Assembly: GCA_002325375.1 (NCBI GenBank)
Contig: DCRZ01000002.1
Coordinates: 797,198 to 861,197 of the forward strand
Direction: 5' to 3'
Origin: Rhodospirillaceae bacterium UBA1479
GTDB taxonomy: Bacteria; Pseudomonadota; Alphaproteobacteria; Rhodospirillales; Casp-alpha2
Length of the DNA: 64,000 bases
Below the pieces are notes generated by a model. It was not told where the DNA came from. It worked only from the letters and a program-made list of their open reading frames with translations, and did no database searches. Below are positions 1-9,160 of the stretch, in pieces. Both the position numbers and the translations under genes were made by a program. The number at the start of each line of letters is the position of its first letter. Position 1 is the first letter of the stretch.

Positions 1-10
1 GAGTGGGTCC

Positions 11-382
11 GTGTTCGATGCCGAATTGGAGACCGCCGCCGCGACGAAGTCCGCGGAAAAGCCCGATGACGGCCTTTATTGCGCGCGCTGCGGGCATCTG
101 GTGACGCGCCGCCGTTGGGCATTGGCGCCCGACGGCGGGCACGAGCGAATCTGCGCGAATCCGGCGGGCCGCATGTTTACGGTCGTCTGTTTCCTGGAGG
201 CGCCGGGAGCAACCGATCGCGGCGCGCCGACCGAGGAATTCACCTGGTTCACCGGCCATGCCTGGAACTTCGCCCATTGCCGGGCCTGTGCCGATCATCT
301 GGGCTGGCGTTATACAAGTGATCTCGACCCGCCGCTGTTCTGGGGCCTGATCAAAGACCGTCTCAGCAGCTTGTCGAAATAG
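11..382 (+). CDS. Single-domain CULT (cereblon-like) protein
   Basis: A 123-residue protein that is essentially one CULT domain, the zinc-bound fold that forms the thalidomide/uridine-binding part of eukaryotic cereblon. Two zinc-ligand pairs are visible (C24-x2-C27 and C90-x2-C93), and the aromatic cage is intact: W79, W85, W99 and Y101. These positions match, from memory, those reported for the bacterial homologue MsCI4 of Magnetospirillum gryphiswaldense. That agreement supports the GTG start at 11, although the frame is open to the window edge, so an upstream start cannot be excluded. The native ligand in bacteria is unknown. It lies 9 bases before a SelW-like CxxC gene and is probably co-transcribed with it. 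The family call is firm; the function is not. Confidence 0.85.
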   Translation: MFDAELETAAATKSAEKPDDGLYCARCGHLVTRRRWALAPDGGHERICANPAGRMFTVVCFLEAPGATDRGAPTEEFTWFTGHAWNFAHCRACADHLGWRYTSDLDPPLFWGLIKDRLSSLSK

Positions 383-391
383 GAACCATCC

Positions 392-673
392 ATGTCCAAA
401 CCGCTTGTCGTCATCACCTACTGCACGCGCTGCCGCTGGCTGCTGCGCGCAAGCTGGATGGCGCAGGAACTGCTGACCACGTTCGAGGACGATCTGGCCG
501 GCGTGACCCTGGTGCCCGACGACGTGGGCGGGCGGTTCAGTGTGCGCGTCGGCGATACCGTCGTCTGGGACCGCAAACGCGACGGCGGCTTCCCCGAGAT
601 CAAGGTCCTGAAGCAGCGGGTGCGTGACATTGCCGTGCCGGACAAGGAACTGGGGCATTCCGAGGGCGGGTGA
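392..673 (+). CDS. SelT/SelW/SelH-like (Rdx family) protein
   Basis: A 93-residue thioredoxin-fold protein of the Rdx family, the cysteine-containing bacterial relatives of selenoproteins W, T and H. The redox motif is C11-T-R-C14 directly after the first beta strand; there is no in-frame TGA, so this is a Cys form and not a selenoprotein. Other family marks are WLLRASWMAQELL after the motif and the WDRKRDGGFPE segment near residue 60. The start at 392 follows GGAACC in the spacer after the CULT gene. A redox role is assumed from the fold; no substrate is known. Confidence 0.85.
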   Translation: MSKPLVVITYCTRCRWLLRASWMAQELLTTFEDDLAGVTLVPDDVGGRFSVRVGDTVVWDRKRDGGFPEIKVLKQRVRDIAVPDKELGHSEGG

Positions 674-718
674 CCTTGCCCCGTTCCCGCAGCGGGCAAA
701 AAATGGCATAATCGGCCC

Positions 719-1492
719 ATGGCAACGACGCTTGAAGGGATCCTGTTCGATCTTGAAGGCGTCCTCTACCAGGGAGGGACGTCCATCCCCGGTGCGGCCG
801 AGACCCTGGTGTGGGCCCGGGATCGGGGCCTGAAAACCCGTTTTCTCACCAATACCACCTTGCGTCCGCGCGCCGCCGTGTGGCGGCGGCTGCGCGACAT
901 GGACCTGCCCGTGGATGCGGACGATATCGTCACCCCGGCCATGGCGGCGGTGTCGCTGTTGCGTGACCGCGGCCTGCGGCGGGTGCATCTGGCGGCGGAA
1001 CCGGCCCTGGCCGAGGATTTCACCGGTTTTGATCTGGTCGACGTCGATCCCGACGCCGTCGTCATGGGCGACCTGGATGCCGGGTTCGATCGGGCCCGCC
1101 TGTCCGGTTTGGCGGGCATGCTGCTCGACGGGGCGGTGCTTGTGGCGCTGCATAAGAACCGCCTGTCGCGGCCGGGCGGCGACCTGATCATCGACCTGGG
1201 GGCCTATGTGGCGGCGCTGGAGTATGCCGCCGGGGTGGACGCCGTGATCATGGGTAAACCGTCGGCGGATTTTTTCGCCCGCGTTCTGGTCGACATGGGT
1301 ATTTCCGCCGACGCCGGCCTGATGATCGGGGACGACGTGGAATCGGACATTGCCGGTGCTCAGGCGGCGGGCCTACGGGCGGTGCAGGTCATGACCGGAA
1401 AGTACGATCCGCGTACGGCGGGCCGCGCCGTGCCGGATGCCATGATCGCCAGCGTCGCCGAGCTGCCCGGCGCCATCGCCGCTTGGACCTAG
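719..1492 (+). CDS. HAD-IIA family hydrolase, LHPP-like phosphatase
   Basis: A 257-residue HAD-superfamily hydrolase of subfamily IIA, resembling LHPP (phospholysine/phosphohistidine inorganic pyrophosphate phosphatase) and NagD. Motif I is D11-L-E13-G, with nucleophile Asp11; the usual second Asp is Glu. Motif II is FLTNTT around residue 44, motif III is GKP with Lys180, and motif IV is GDDVESD with D205, D206 and D210. The cap insertion lies between motifs II and III as in C2-type HADs. The deviation at the second Asp is known in the LHPP branch (human LHPP has Ser there), so activity is plausible. It stands alone between the CULT/SelW pair and the amidohydrolase. Confidence 0.85.
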   Translation: MATTLEGILFDLEGVLYQGGTSIPGAAETLVWARDRGLKTRFLTNTTLRPRAAVWRRLRDMDLPVDADDIVTPAMAAVSLLRDRGLRRVHLAAEPALAEDFTGFDLVDVDPDAVVMGDLDAGFDRARLSGLAGMLLDGAVLVALHKNRLSRPGGDLIIDLGAYVAALEYAAGVDAVIMGKPSADFFARVLVDMGISADAGLMIGDDVESDIAGAQAAGLRAVQVMTGKYDPRTAGRAVPDAMIASVAELPGAIAAWT

Positions 1493-1554
1493 GGGGCGTT
1501 TGTTGCTACCGTCCGGGCCGTTCGATGAAGAAGAAACCATGAAGGAGACGATCC

Positions 1555-3237
1555 ATGGACCTGGTGATCCGCGGTGCTGATATCTATGACGGCCGGGGCG
1601 GCAGCCCGTACAAGGGCGACGTCGGTGTATCGGATGGGCGCATCGCTGCCGTAGGTGTGGTCGATGCCACGGGGGCGGAGGAAATTGACGCCTCGGGCCT
1701 GGCCCTGATGCCGGGGATCATCGACAGCCATACCCATTTCGACGCGCAGATCACCTGGGACCCCTGGTGCACGCCGTCACCGGCCTTGGGTGTGACCAGT
1801 GTGCTGATCGGCAATTGCGGCTTCACCATCGCCCCCTGCAAGGCGCCGGACCGGGACCTGATCATGAAGAACCTGGTGCAGGTCGAGGGTATGTCGCTGG
1901 ACGTCCTGCGTTCGGGCATCGCCTGGGATTTCGAAACCTTCCCCGAATACCTGGACATGCTGGAAGCCCGTGGCTCGGCCCTCAATGTCGGGGCCTTCCT
2001 GGGCCATTCGTCCCTGCGCACCTATGTCATGGGGGATGCCGCGACGGAACGCGCCGCCAACGACGACGAGATCGCCGAGATGGCCCGCCTGGTGCGCGCC
2101 GCCATGGAGGCCGGGGCCGTCGGCTTCGCGACCTCGACCGCGCCGCAGCACAACGGCTGGGGCGGCGTGCCCATGCCGTCGCGCCTGGCCGATGCCCGCG
2201 AACTGGAAACGCTGGTCACCGCCATGGGCGAGGACGGACGGGGCGTGTTCATGCTGACCAAGGGCAACACCACCGACGTGCCGTACCTGGAAACCGTCGC
2301 CGCCAAGTCGGGCCGGCCGGTGATGATCGCGGCCCTGCTGCACAACCCGACCAACCCGGACGGCACCTTCAAGGATCTGGCCGCCGTCGCCGCCGCCCGC
2401 GCCAACGGGCGCGAGTTGTGGGGGCAGGTGTCCTGCTGCCCGCTGTACATGGATTTCTCGCTGAAATCCGCCTATCCGCTGGAAGGCCTCACGGCCTGGA
2501 AGCCGGCCATGGAGGCCTCGGGCGAGGCGCTCAAGGCCGTCTATGCCTCCGACGCCTTCCGCCAGGCGGTGAAGGATGAACTGTCCGGCCCGGCCGGCGT
2601 GCGCCTGTTCAACGGCGAGTGGGACAAGATCGAGGTCACGGAAACGGCGCGGCCGGAAAACCGGGCCTATGACCAGAAGAAGGTCGCGGGTCTGGCCGAA
2701 GCCGCCGGCAAGCATCCCTTGGACTGGATGCTCGACCTGGCGATTTCGGAAGACCTGGAAACGCTGTTCATGGCCGAATTGCTGAACACGGATGAGGACG
2801 CCGTGGGCCGCATGATGCAGGACCCCAACGCCTCGGTCGCTTTGTCCGACGCGGGGGCGCATCTGACGTTCTTCTGCGACGCCGGGTTCGGTTTGCATCT
2901 GATGGGCCATTGGAGCCGCGACCTGGGCAAGTTGACCCTGGAACAGGCGACCCATGAGCTGACCGCCAAGCCCGCCGCGATCTACCGCATTCCCGAACGG
3001 GGCGAGATCAAGGAAGGCTTCCACGCCGACCTTCTGCTGTTTGATCCCAAGACCGTGGGCCGCGGGCCCAAGCGCCGCGTCCACGACCTGCCCGGCGGTG
3101 CGCCGCGGCTGACCACGGACGCCGTCGGTGTCGAAGGCGTGTGGGTCAACGGCATGCGGGTGGCCGACGCCAAGGGGCCCGTCGGCGCGAAGGGCGATCC
3201 GTTGCCGGGCCGCGTGCTGCGCGCCTTCGGCAGTTGA
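1555..3237 (+). CDS. D-aminoacylase-type amidohydrolase
   Basis: A 560-residue amidohydrolase of the N-acyl-D-amino-acid deacylase family, which hydrolyses the amide of N-acyl-D-amino acids with zinc. Metal and active-site marks are the H59-x-H61 motif in DSHTHFDAQ, the Cys ligand C88 in GNCGF, H151 in GHSSLR, and a late D in LSDAGAHL. The C-terminal part returns to the small beta domain typical of the superfamily. ATG 1555 is preceded by GGAG at 8 bases. It heads a plus-strand operon with two dehydrogenases, which suggests that a released amino or hydroxy acid is oxidised next. Substrate specificity cannot be read from the sequence; a cyclic amide or dihydropyrimidine-like substrate is an alternative. 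Confidence 0.85.
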   Translation: MDLVIRGADIYDGRGGSPYKGDVGVSDGRIAAVGVVDATGAEEIDASGLALMPGIIDSHTHFDAQITWDPWCTPSPALGVTSVLIGNCGFTIAPCKAPDRDLIMKNLVQVEGMSLDVLRSGIAWDFETFPEYLDMLEARGSALNVGAFLGHSSLRTYVMGDAATERAANDDEIAEMARLVRAAMEAGAVGFATSTAPQHNGWGGVPMPSRLADARELETLVTAMGEDGRGVFMLTKGNTTDVPYLETVAAKSGRPVMIAALLHNPTNPDGTFKDLAAVAAARANGRELWGQVSCCPLYMDFSLKSAYPLEGLTAWKPAMEASGEALKAVYASDAFRQAVKDELSGPAGVRLFNGEWDKIEVTETARPENRAYDQKKVAGLAEAAGKHPLDWMLDLAISEDLETLFMAELLNTDEDAVGRMMQDPNASVALSDAGAHLTFFCDAGFGLHLMGHWSRDLGKLTLEQATHELTAKPAAIYRIPERGEIKEGFHADLLLFDPKTVGRGPKRRVHDLPGGAPRLTTDAVGVEGVWVNGMRVADAKGPVGAKGDPLPGRVLRAFGS

Positions 3238-3259
3238 ACGAATAGGGAGAAACCAAGCG

Positions 3260-4147
3260 ATGACCGCATCCTGCATCGCCGTCATGGCGCCGGGCGACAT
3301 GGGCCATGCCGTGGGCAAGGTCCTGGGCGATCACGGCCATGACGTCATTACCTGTCTGGCCGGGCGCAGCAAGCGCACGCGGGGCCTGGCGGCCAAGGGC
3401 AATTTCCGCGACGTGCCGGACCTGGAATCCCTGGTCACGCAGGCGGATCTGATCCTGTCCATCCTGCCGCCGGCCCGGGCCATCAAACAGGCGAAGGACA
3501 TGGCGGCGGCCATGAAGGCCCAAGGCGCCACGGCGGTCTATGTGGACTGCAACGCCGTATCGCCCGCCACGGCGGCGGAAACGGCGGCGATCCTGGCCGA
3601 AGCCGGGGGCCCCTTCATCGACTGCGGCATCATCGGACTAGCCCCGGGGCCGGGCCGGTCGACCAAATTCTACGTCTCCGGCCCTGACACCGCACCCATG
3701 ACGGCGCTGGACGGGCAGGGCATCACGGTGATCGACCTGGGTGACGGCATCGGCCGGGCATCCGGGCTGAAGATGGCCTACGCGGGCCTGACCAAGGGCA
3801 CCAACGCGCTGTACACGGCGGTCCTCATGCTGGCTCAGCGCCTCGACCTGTTCGACGAGCTGATCGACGAGTTCGAGGACAGCCAGCAATCAGCGCTCAA
3901 GAACATGCGCGCGCGGGTTCAACGCCTGCCGGCCGATGCCGGCCGCTGGGTGCGCGAGATGGAGGAAATCGCCGATACCTACCGCGAAGCGGGTCTGCCC
4001 GGCGGATTCCACGACGCGGCGGCGGACATCTTCCGCATCCTGGACGCCACACCCTTCGGCAATGAGACGCGGGAGACCATCGACCCCGACCGCACGATGG
4101 AGGCCTCCATCCCCGTCTACGTCGATCACATCAAGCCCAAGGCCTAG
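3260..4147 (+). CDS. NAD(P)-dependent beta-hydroxyacid dehydrogenase-like protein (DUF1932)
   Basis: A 295-residue dehydrogenase with an N-terminal Rossmann domain (APGDMGHAVG at residues 9-18) and a helical C-terminal domain of the DUF1932 type found in 6-phosphogluconate/beta-hydroxyacid dehydrogenase relatives. The expected catalytic lysine region is present (GLKMAYAGLTKG). ATG 3260 was chosen over upstream in-frame codons because the Rossmann strand begins directly after it and a GGGAGA ribosome site precedes it. It lies 22 bases after the amidohydrolase and 10 before the LDH2 gene, so the three form one operon. The substrate is unknown; oxidation of a hydroxy acid derived from the neighbouring pathway is an inference. 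Confidence 0.8.
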   Translation: MTASCIAVMAPGDMGHAVGKVLGDHGHDVITCLAGRSKRTRGLAAKGNFRDVPDLESLVTQADLILSILPPARAIKQAKDMAAAMKAQGATAVYVDCNAVSPATAAETAAILAEAGGPFIDCGIIGLAPGPGRSTKFYVSGPDTAPMTALDGQGITVIDLGDGIGRASGLKMAYAGLTKGTNALYTAVLMLAQRLDLFDELIDEFEDSQQSALKNMRARVQRLPADAGRWVREMEEIADTYREAGLPGGFHDAAADIFRILDATPFGNETRETIDPDRTMEASIPVYVDHIKPKA

Positions 4148-4157
4148 GGAGCCACCG

Positions 4158-5192
4158 ATGACCGAGCCCGCGACCCCGAAACACCTGAGCCTGGGCGAGG
4201 TCCATGACCTTGCCTTCAATTGCCTGATCGCCAACGGCTGCGACGACGCCAATGCCCAAGCCATCGCCGACAACCTGACGGCGGCGGAACGGGACCGCTC
4301 GGAATCCCACGGCCTGTTCCGGCTGCCGGGCTATGTCGCGTCCTTGCGCAGCGGCAAGGCCGACGGCAAGGCGGTGCCCCGGGTCGAGGACGCGGCCCCC
4401 GGCGTGGTGCGAGTCGATGCCATGGGTGGGTTCGCGCCCCTGGCGCTGGAGGTCGGGCGCAAGCCCCTGGCCGACAAGGCGCGCAGCCAGGGCATCGCCG
4501 CCTTGGCGTTGGTCGGCGTGCATCATTTTGCGGCGCTGTGGCCCGAGGTCGAGGCCCTGGCCCGCGACGGCCTGGTCGCCTTCGCCTGTACCTCGACCCT
4601 GCCGTTCGCGGCCCCGGCAGGCGGTGCCAAGCCCCTGTTCGGAACCGATCCCGTGGCCTTCGCCTGGCCGCGCAAGGACGGCCCGCCCGTGGTATTCGAC
4701 ATGGCGACCACGGCCATGGCGCGGGGCGAGGTGATGATCGCGGCCCGGGAAGGCCACGACGTGCCGCTCGGCGTCGGCCTGGATGCGGAGGGTCAGCCGA
4801 CCCGCGATCCCAAGGCGATTTTGGAGGGCGGCGTGATGCTGCCGTTCGGCGGCTACAAGGGGTCGGCCATATCGATGATGGTGGAACTGCTGGCGGGGGC
4901 GCTGATCGGTGAAGTGTTTTCGTTCCAGGCCGGTGCGGCCGACAACCGCGACGGCGGGCCGACCCGGGGCGGGGAATTCATCCTGGCCATCGATCCGGCA
5001 CGCATGTCGGGTGGGTCGGATTGGCTCGGTCAGGGCGAGGCATTGTTCCGGCAGATGCTGGAGACGGGGGCGGCACCCGATGCCGTGCGCCTGCCGGGTG
5101 ACCGGCGTTATGCCAACCGCGAAAAAACGCCCCGGGACGGCGTGGCCATCCCCGGGGCGCTTTACGACAAGATCGTTGAACTGACCGGCTAG
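4158..5192 (+). CDS. LDH2-family malate/L-lactate dehydrogenase-like oxidoreductase
   Basis: A 344-residue NAD(P)-dependent oxidoreductase of the LDH2/MDH2 family, which also includes ureidoglycolate dehydrogenase and delta1-piperideine-2-carboxylate reductase (DpkA). Family motifs are SHGLFRLPGYV (H51), the catalytic His in GVHHFAALW (H123), FGTDP (161-165), FDMATT (D181) and the GGYKG loop (K234). ATG 4158 is 10 bases after the preceding stop. In this family the imine/2-oxo acid reductases of D-amino acid catabolism fit well behind a D-aminoacylase, but this is inferred. It converges with the TauD gene, with only 4 bases between the two stop codons. Confidence 0.85.
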   Translation: MTEPATPKHLSLGEVHDLAFNCLIANGCDDANAQAIADNLTAAERDRSESHGLFRLPGYVASLRSGKADGKAVPRVEDAAPGVVRVDAMGGFAPLALEVGRKPLADKARSQGIAALALVGVHHFAALWPEVEALARDGLVAFACTSTLPFAAPAGGAKPLFGTDPVAFAWPRKDGPPVVFDMATTAMARGEVMIAAREGHDVPLGVGLDAEGQPTRDPKAILEGGVMLPFGGYKGSAISMMVELLAGALIGEVFSFQAGAADNRDGGPTRGGEFILAIDPARMSGGSDWLGQGEALFRQMLETGAAPDAVRLPGDRRYANREKTPRDGVAIPGALYDKIVELTG

Positions 5193-5196
5193 CCCG

Positions 5197-6075
5197 TCAG
5201 TAAGGGCGGTCGCCGTTCACCGTCACGCGGTGCATTTCCCGGCGATGGCCGTGATAGTCGTTGAGCGCGTAATGGTGGGTGCAGCGGTTGTCCCAGAACG
5301 CCATGGAGCCGACCTGCCAGCGGAACCGGCAGGTGAATTCCGGGCGCTTGATATGGGCCAGCAGGTAATCGAGGATCGGGCGGCTTTCCTGGGCACTCAT
5401 GCCGTCGAAGCGGACCGTGAAGGGCTCGTTGACATACAGGCATTTGCGGCCCGTTTCCGGATGGGTGCGGACCACGGGATGGACCGTTTCCCGGGCTTCC
5501 ATCTGGCCGCCGCGCAGCTTGGTCGAACGGGTCGCGTTGCGTTCCGAATTGACCTGGGTCAGGAAGGCGTCGCTGTGTACGGCGTTCAGGGAAGACAGCA
5601 TGCGGCGCATGCCGTCGGTCAGCATCTCATAGGCAAGATAGAGGTTGGCGAACAGGGTGTCGCCGCCGAACGGCGGGACCTCGCGGGCGTAGAGGATCGA
5701 TCCCATGGGCGGCTCGGGCAGGAAGGTGGCGTCCGAATGCCAGGTGTCGCCGATGTTGTTGAGGGCGTCCGCTTCCTTGACCACCTGCAGGATTTCCGGA
5801 TGGCCGGGCAGGGGTTCGTACACCGGGTGGATGTTCAGGGTGCCGAAACGCAGGCCGAAGGCCTTCTGCTGGTCCGGGGTCAGGTCCTGATCGCGGAAGA
5901 AGATGACGAGGTATTCGTTCAGGGCCTTGCGGATTTCCGCCAGAACGTCATCCGAAATGTCCGTCGACAGATCGACGCCGTCAATCTCGGCGCCCAACGC
6001 ACCACAGATGGGCGTGACGCCGATGTGCCGATATCCTTCGGGGACTTTCGACAGTGTGGGCACGGGGTTCAGCAT
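5197..6075 (-). CDS. TauD/TfdA-family Fe(II)/alpha-ketoglutarate dioxygenase
   Basis: A 292-residue non-haem iron dioxygenase of the taurine-dioxygenase family. The facial triad is H113-x-D115 (in TWHSD) and H268 in the WDNRCTHHY motif; the 2-oxoglutarate-binding arginine is at 279 or 283 near the C terminus. Such enzymes hydroxylate a substrate next to a sulfonate, carboxylate or amine group and release it as an aldehyde or oxo-acid. The gene is the last of a minus-strand run with the TRAP permease (16 bases upstream) and the TAXI binding protein, so the imported solute may be its substrate. AGGAG lies 8 bases before the start. Confidence 0.88.
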   Translation of the reverse strand: MLNPVPTLSKVPEGYRHIGVTPICGALGAEIDGVDLSTDISDDVLAEIRKALNEYLVIFFRDQDLTPDQQKAFGLRFGTLNIHPVYEPLPGHPEILQVVKEADALNNIGDTWHSDATFLPEPPMGSILYAREVPPFGGDTLFANLYLAYEMLTDGMRRMLSSLNAVHSDAFLTQVNSERNATRSTKLRGGQMEARETVHPVVRTHPETGRKCLYVNEPFTVRFDGMSAQESRPILDYLLAHIKRPEFTCRFRWQVGSMAFWDNRCTHHYALNDYHGHRREMHRVTVNGDRPY

Positions 6076-6091
6076 TTTAGGTCTCCTAGAG

Positions 6092-8056
6092 TTATTCCGG
6101 TTGCGTCCGTCTGGACATGATCCAACGGGTTCCCAAGTGGCAAATGACGATGGCGATGCCGAGCAGGTCCAACCCGTGATCGGGAACGACCAGGCAATAG
6201 GCGGCGAACAGGTAGAGGGCTCTTTCCACCATGGTGCGGGCCGGATAGCCGCTGATCGCGACGCCGAACAGGATGGCGCCGACTGTGGCGGTCAGGATCG
6301 ACAGGAGGATCGCATACCAGGCGAAATCGCTGCCGATGATCAGCAGGTCCGGGTTGAACACGAACACGAAGGGAATGACGAAGGCCAGGGCGGCATAGCG
6401 GATGGCCGCAAGGCCCGTGCCGGTGACCGAGCCTTCGGCCAGGGCGGCGGCGCCGAAACTGGCGACCATGACCGGTGGCGTGATCAGGGACAGCACGGCG
6501 AAGTACAGGATGAACATATGGGCGGCCAGCACGGGCACGCCGAGTTCGATCAGCACCGGCCCGCCGATCGCGATGGTGATGATGTAGGCGGCAACCGTCG
6601 GCATGCCCATGCCGAGCACGACACAGGTCAGCATGACGAAGATCAGGGCCAGGAACATCTGGCCGTTGGTGATGTTGATCAGCTCGCTCGACAGGCGCAG
6701 CCCGAACCCGGTCATGTTCAATACGCCGACGACGATCCCGGCGGCGGCGCAGGCGATGGTCGCGACCACGGTGGTCTTGGCCGCCGTGTGCAGGCAGCCC
6801 AGAATTTCCGGCAGGGACAGGCGGGTTTCCGCCCGCAGACTGGACACGACGATCGCCGTGGCGATCCCGACCAGGGCCGACATCATGGGCGAGTACCCGG
6901 AGACCAGGGCGACGACCAACGTGACGATGGGCAGCACCATATGGGCGAGCTGCATGATCTCGCCCCGCTTGGGCATCATTTCGTCGGGCACGCCCTGCAT
7001 GTTGTCGCGCCGTGCCGTCAGGTCGATGGCGACGAACAAGGACACGTAGAACAGCAAGGCGGGCACGGCGGCGGCGACGATGATGTCGGCATAGGGAATG
7101 CCGGTGATGTCCGACATCACAAAGGCGACGGCGCCCATGATCGGCGGGGTCAATTGGCCGCCCGACGACGCGGCGGCCTCGATGCCGCCGGCGTCTTCCT
7201 TGCGGAAGCCGATGCGTTTCATCAGCGGGATGGTAACCGCCCCCGTCGCCATGACGTTGGCCAGGGCGCTGCCGGAAATGGTGCCGAACGAGGCGCTGGT
7301 GACGACGGCGACTTTGGCCGGCCCGCCGGGGGATTTGCCGGTGGCCTTCAGGCCGACCCGCTGGATCAGCATGCCGGTTTTACATTTTTCGATATAGGCG
7401 CCGAAGATGATGAACAGGAACACATAGGTCGCCATGGCGGCCACGGGGCTGCCGAAGATGCCGAAGGTCGTCATGTACAGACCCTGAAACACTTCGGGCG
7501 TCGGGATCGGGCGATGGCGGAAAATGGAAAAGCTGTCCCCACCCCAGATGCCGTAGGCCAGGATGATGACGATCAGAATGGCGATCGGCAGACCGATGCA
7601 GCGCCGGGCCAGTTCAACCACCAGTGCGACCAGCGCGACGGCGGCAACGGTGTCCAGCGTCGTCGCTTCCGAATAGGCGAAGCGTTCTTCCAGCCCGGTC
7701 GGGTCCATGAGGATATGGACCAGGGACAGCGTCAGGGCGACGCCCAGCACGAGATCAATCGCCCAGGTCCAATCGGGCTTGGAGAAATCCCGTTTGCTGC
7801 CGCGAATGCTGAAGGAAAGCAGGCCGACAAGGCTGATCAGCAACAGGTGCAGCGGGCGCAGGACAAAGGTGTCATAGGCCCCGACGATGGGAACGTACAA
7901 ATGGTACAGGCTGGCAAAGGTGCCGATTGCCACGGTCAGGATCGCGAGAACCTGCCACCACTTGCGGCCCGCGCCGGCAAAAAACTGGCGCGCGGCGGCG
8001 AATTCGTTGACCGGAGCGTTTGTCTTGATTGTTTGATCTTGCATCGGTTTTCGCAT
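6092..8056 (-). CDS. TRAP transporter fused permease (4TM/12TM)
   Basis: A 654-residue membrane protein in which the small (DctQ-like) and large (DctM) TRAP subunits are fused, the usual arrangement with TAXI-type binding proteins. Several hydrophobic helices lie in residues 35-110, followed by the DctM core with PGGPAKVAVVTSASFGTISGSALANV near 210-235 and GGQLTPPIMGAVAFV near 265. The core ends near residue 600. It imports a solute with the sodium gradient. ATG 8056 has AGGAAA close before it; ATG 8044 is an alternative start. The gene sits between the TAXI gene and the TauD gene on the same strand. Confidence 0.9.
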   Translation of the reverse strand: MRKPMQDQTIKTNAPVNEFAAARQFFAGAGRKWWQVLAILTVAIGTFASLYHLYVPIVGAYDTFVLRPLHLLLISLVGLLSFSIRGSKRDFSKPDWTWAIDLVLGVALTLSLVHILMDPTGLEERFAYSEATTLDTVAAVALVALVVELARRCIGLPIAILIVIILAYGIWGGDSFSIFRHRPIPTPEVFQGLYMTTFGIFGSPVAAMATYVFLFIIFGAYIEKCKTGMLIQRVGLKATGKSPGGPAKVAVVTSASFGTISGSALANVMATGAVTIPLMKRIGFRKEDAGGIEAAASSGGQLTPPIMGAVAFVMSDITGIPYADIIVAAAVPALLFYVSLFVAIDLTARRDNMQGVPDEMMPKRGEIMQLAHMVLPIVTLVVALVSGYSPMMSALVGIATAIVVSSLRAETRLSLPEILGCLHTAAKTTVVATIACAAAGIVVGVLNMTGFGLRLSSELINITNGQMFLALIFVMLTCVVLGMGMPTVAAYIITIAIGGPVLIELGVPVLAAHMFILYFAVLSLITPPVMVASFGAAALAEGSVTGTGLAAIRYAALAFVIPFVFVFNPDLLIIGSDFAWYAILLSILTATVGAILFGVAISGYPARTMVERALYLFAAYCLVVPDHGLDLLGIAIVICHLGTRWIMSRRTQPE

Positions 8057-8138
8057 TTTCCTAACGCCCGCCGCCGCCCGTCGTGACGGGTCGGGGCGGA
8101 GGCGGGTGCAGGTTGACAGATAAGGACCGGACGGCTGC

Positions 8139-9119
8139 TTACTTCAGCAGGCCGATTTCCTTCCAATACTGGGCGGCACCCGGATGGAACGGGATGCGCA
8201 CGCCCTTGACGGCGATCTCTTCACCGAATTCGCCGTAGGCCTTGTGCGCCTGGACCATCCGCTTGCGGTTTTCCCAGGTCGTCTTGACGATGTTGTAGGC
8301 CCATTCGTCGGGCATTTCGGCATAGGTCGTCACCTGGGTGACGGAACCGATGGTCGGAACGTCCTTGTCCTGGCCCTTGAAGGTGCCGGCGGGGATGGTG
8401 ACCTTTTCGTAGTTGAAGGCCTTGCCCAGGGCGTCGGCGACGGCGTCGTCGACGGGCAGCAGGTGGCCTTCGGTCACGGACAAGATTTCATCGACCACCG
8501 GATGGGGGATGGAGCCGATGACGGTGGCGGACTGCACCACGTTGTCCTGGAACAGGGCGGACATTTCGCCGTAACCGGTGTTGACGATCTTCACGTCCTT
8601 GGCGACGCCCATCTGGTTGACGATGCGCTCGAAACTAGCCAGGCCCGTCATGCCGGCGCGGCCGGGGGCCGCACTTTTGCCGGCCAGGTCGGCATAGCTT
8701 TTGATGTCCGGCTTGGCGACCGTCGACAGGTAGGCGCCGTTGGTCGACATCAGGGCGCGCAGGTTCTTGACCGGCTTGCCTTCGAACTTGAGCATGCCCT
8801 TGTAGGCGGCGGTGACGTCCATGGCGAAGGCGAAGCCGACTTCGATCTTCTTGGCGCCGACGCCTTTCAGGTTGGAAATGCCGCCGCCCGGGGTGACGGT
8901 GGTGGCGACGCCGGGCCAGACCTTTTTGCTCAGCTCGGCAATGGCGGCAGCACCCAGATACCAGGCACCGCCCTGACCGCCGCCGACCATGGTCAGGTAT
9001 TCAGGCGTGGCCGCCGCCGCATGGGCCTTGCGGGCCAGGGCCGCGGGCAGAACCAGGGCCGAGCTCAAGGCCAGGCCGGTTCCCATTTTGATGAAATCTC
9101 GTCGTCCGAAGTCGCGCAT
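8139..9119 (-). CDS. TAXI-family TRAP solute-binding protein
   Basis: A 326-residue periplasmic binding protein of the TAXI family, partner of the fused permease downstream. A twin-arginine type signal is visible (GRRDFIKMGT, then a hydrophobic stretch and AxA near residue 34), followed by the TAXI hallmark GGGQGGAWYLGAAAIAEL at the mature N terminus. The start at 9119 is preceded by AGGAGG at 8 bases, which decides it over longer in-frame upstream codons that would run into the IclR gene. The ligand is unknown; known TAXI proteins bind glutamate, glutamine or dicarboxylates. Context suggests an amino-acid-like or sulfonate-like compound. Confidence 0.9.
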   Translation of the reverse strand: MRDFGRRDFIKMGTGLALSSALVLPAALARKAHAAAATPEYLTMVGGGQGGAWYLGAAAIAELSKKVWPGVATTVTPGGGISNLKGVGAKKIEVGFAFAMDVTAAYKGMLKFEGKPVKNLRALMSTNGAYLSTVAKPDIKSYADLAGKSAAPGRAGMTGLASFERIVNQMGVAKDVKIVNTGYGEMSALFQDNVVQSATVIGSIPHPVVDEILSVTEGHLLPVDDAVADALGKAFNYEKVTIPAGTFKGQDKDVPTIGSVTQVTTYAEMPDEWAYNIVKTTWENRKRMVQAHKAYGEFGEEIAVKGVRIPFHPGAAQYWKEIGLLK

Positions 9120-9160
9120 GTGTCGTTTCCTCCTGGTGGTGGTTTTGTGGTTCGGGTTGA

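Noticed and set aside
5903..8086. A 727-codon plus-strand frame opposite the fused TRAP permease
   Set aside because: His/Asp/Gln/Gly-rich shadow frame of a clear membrane-protein gene; no domain and no ribosome site.
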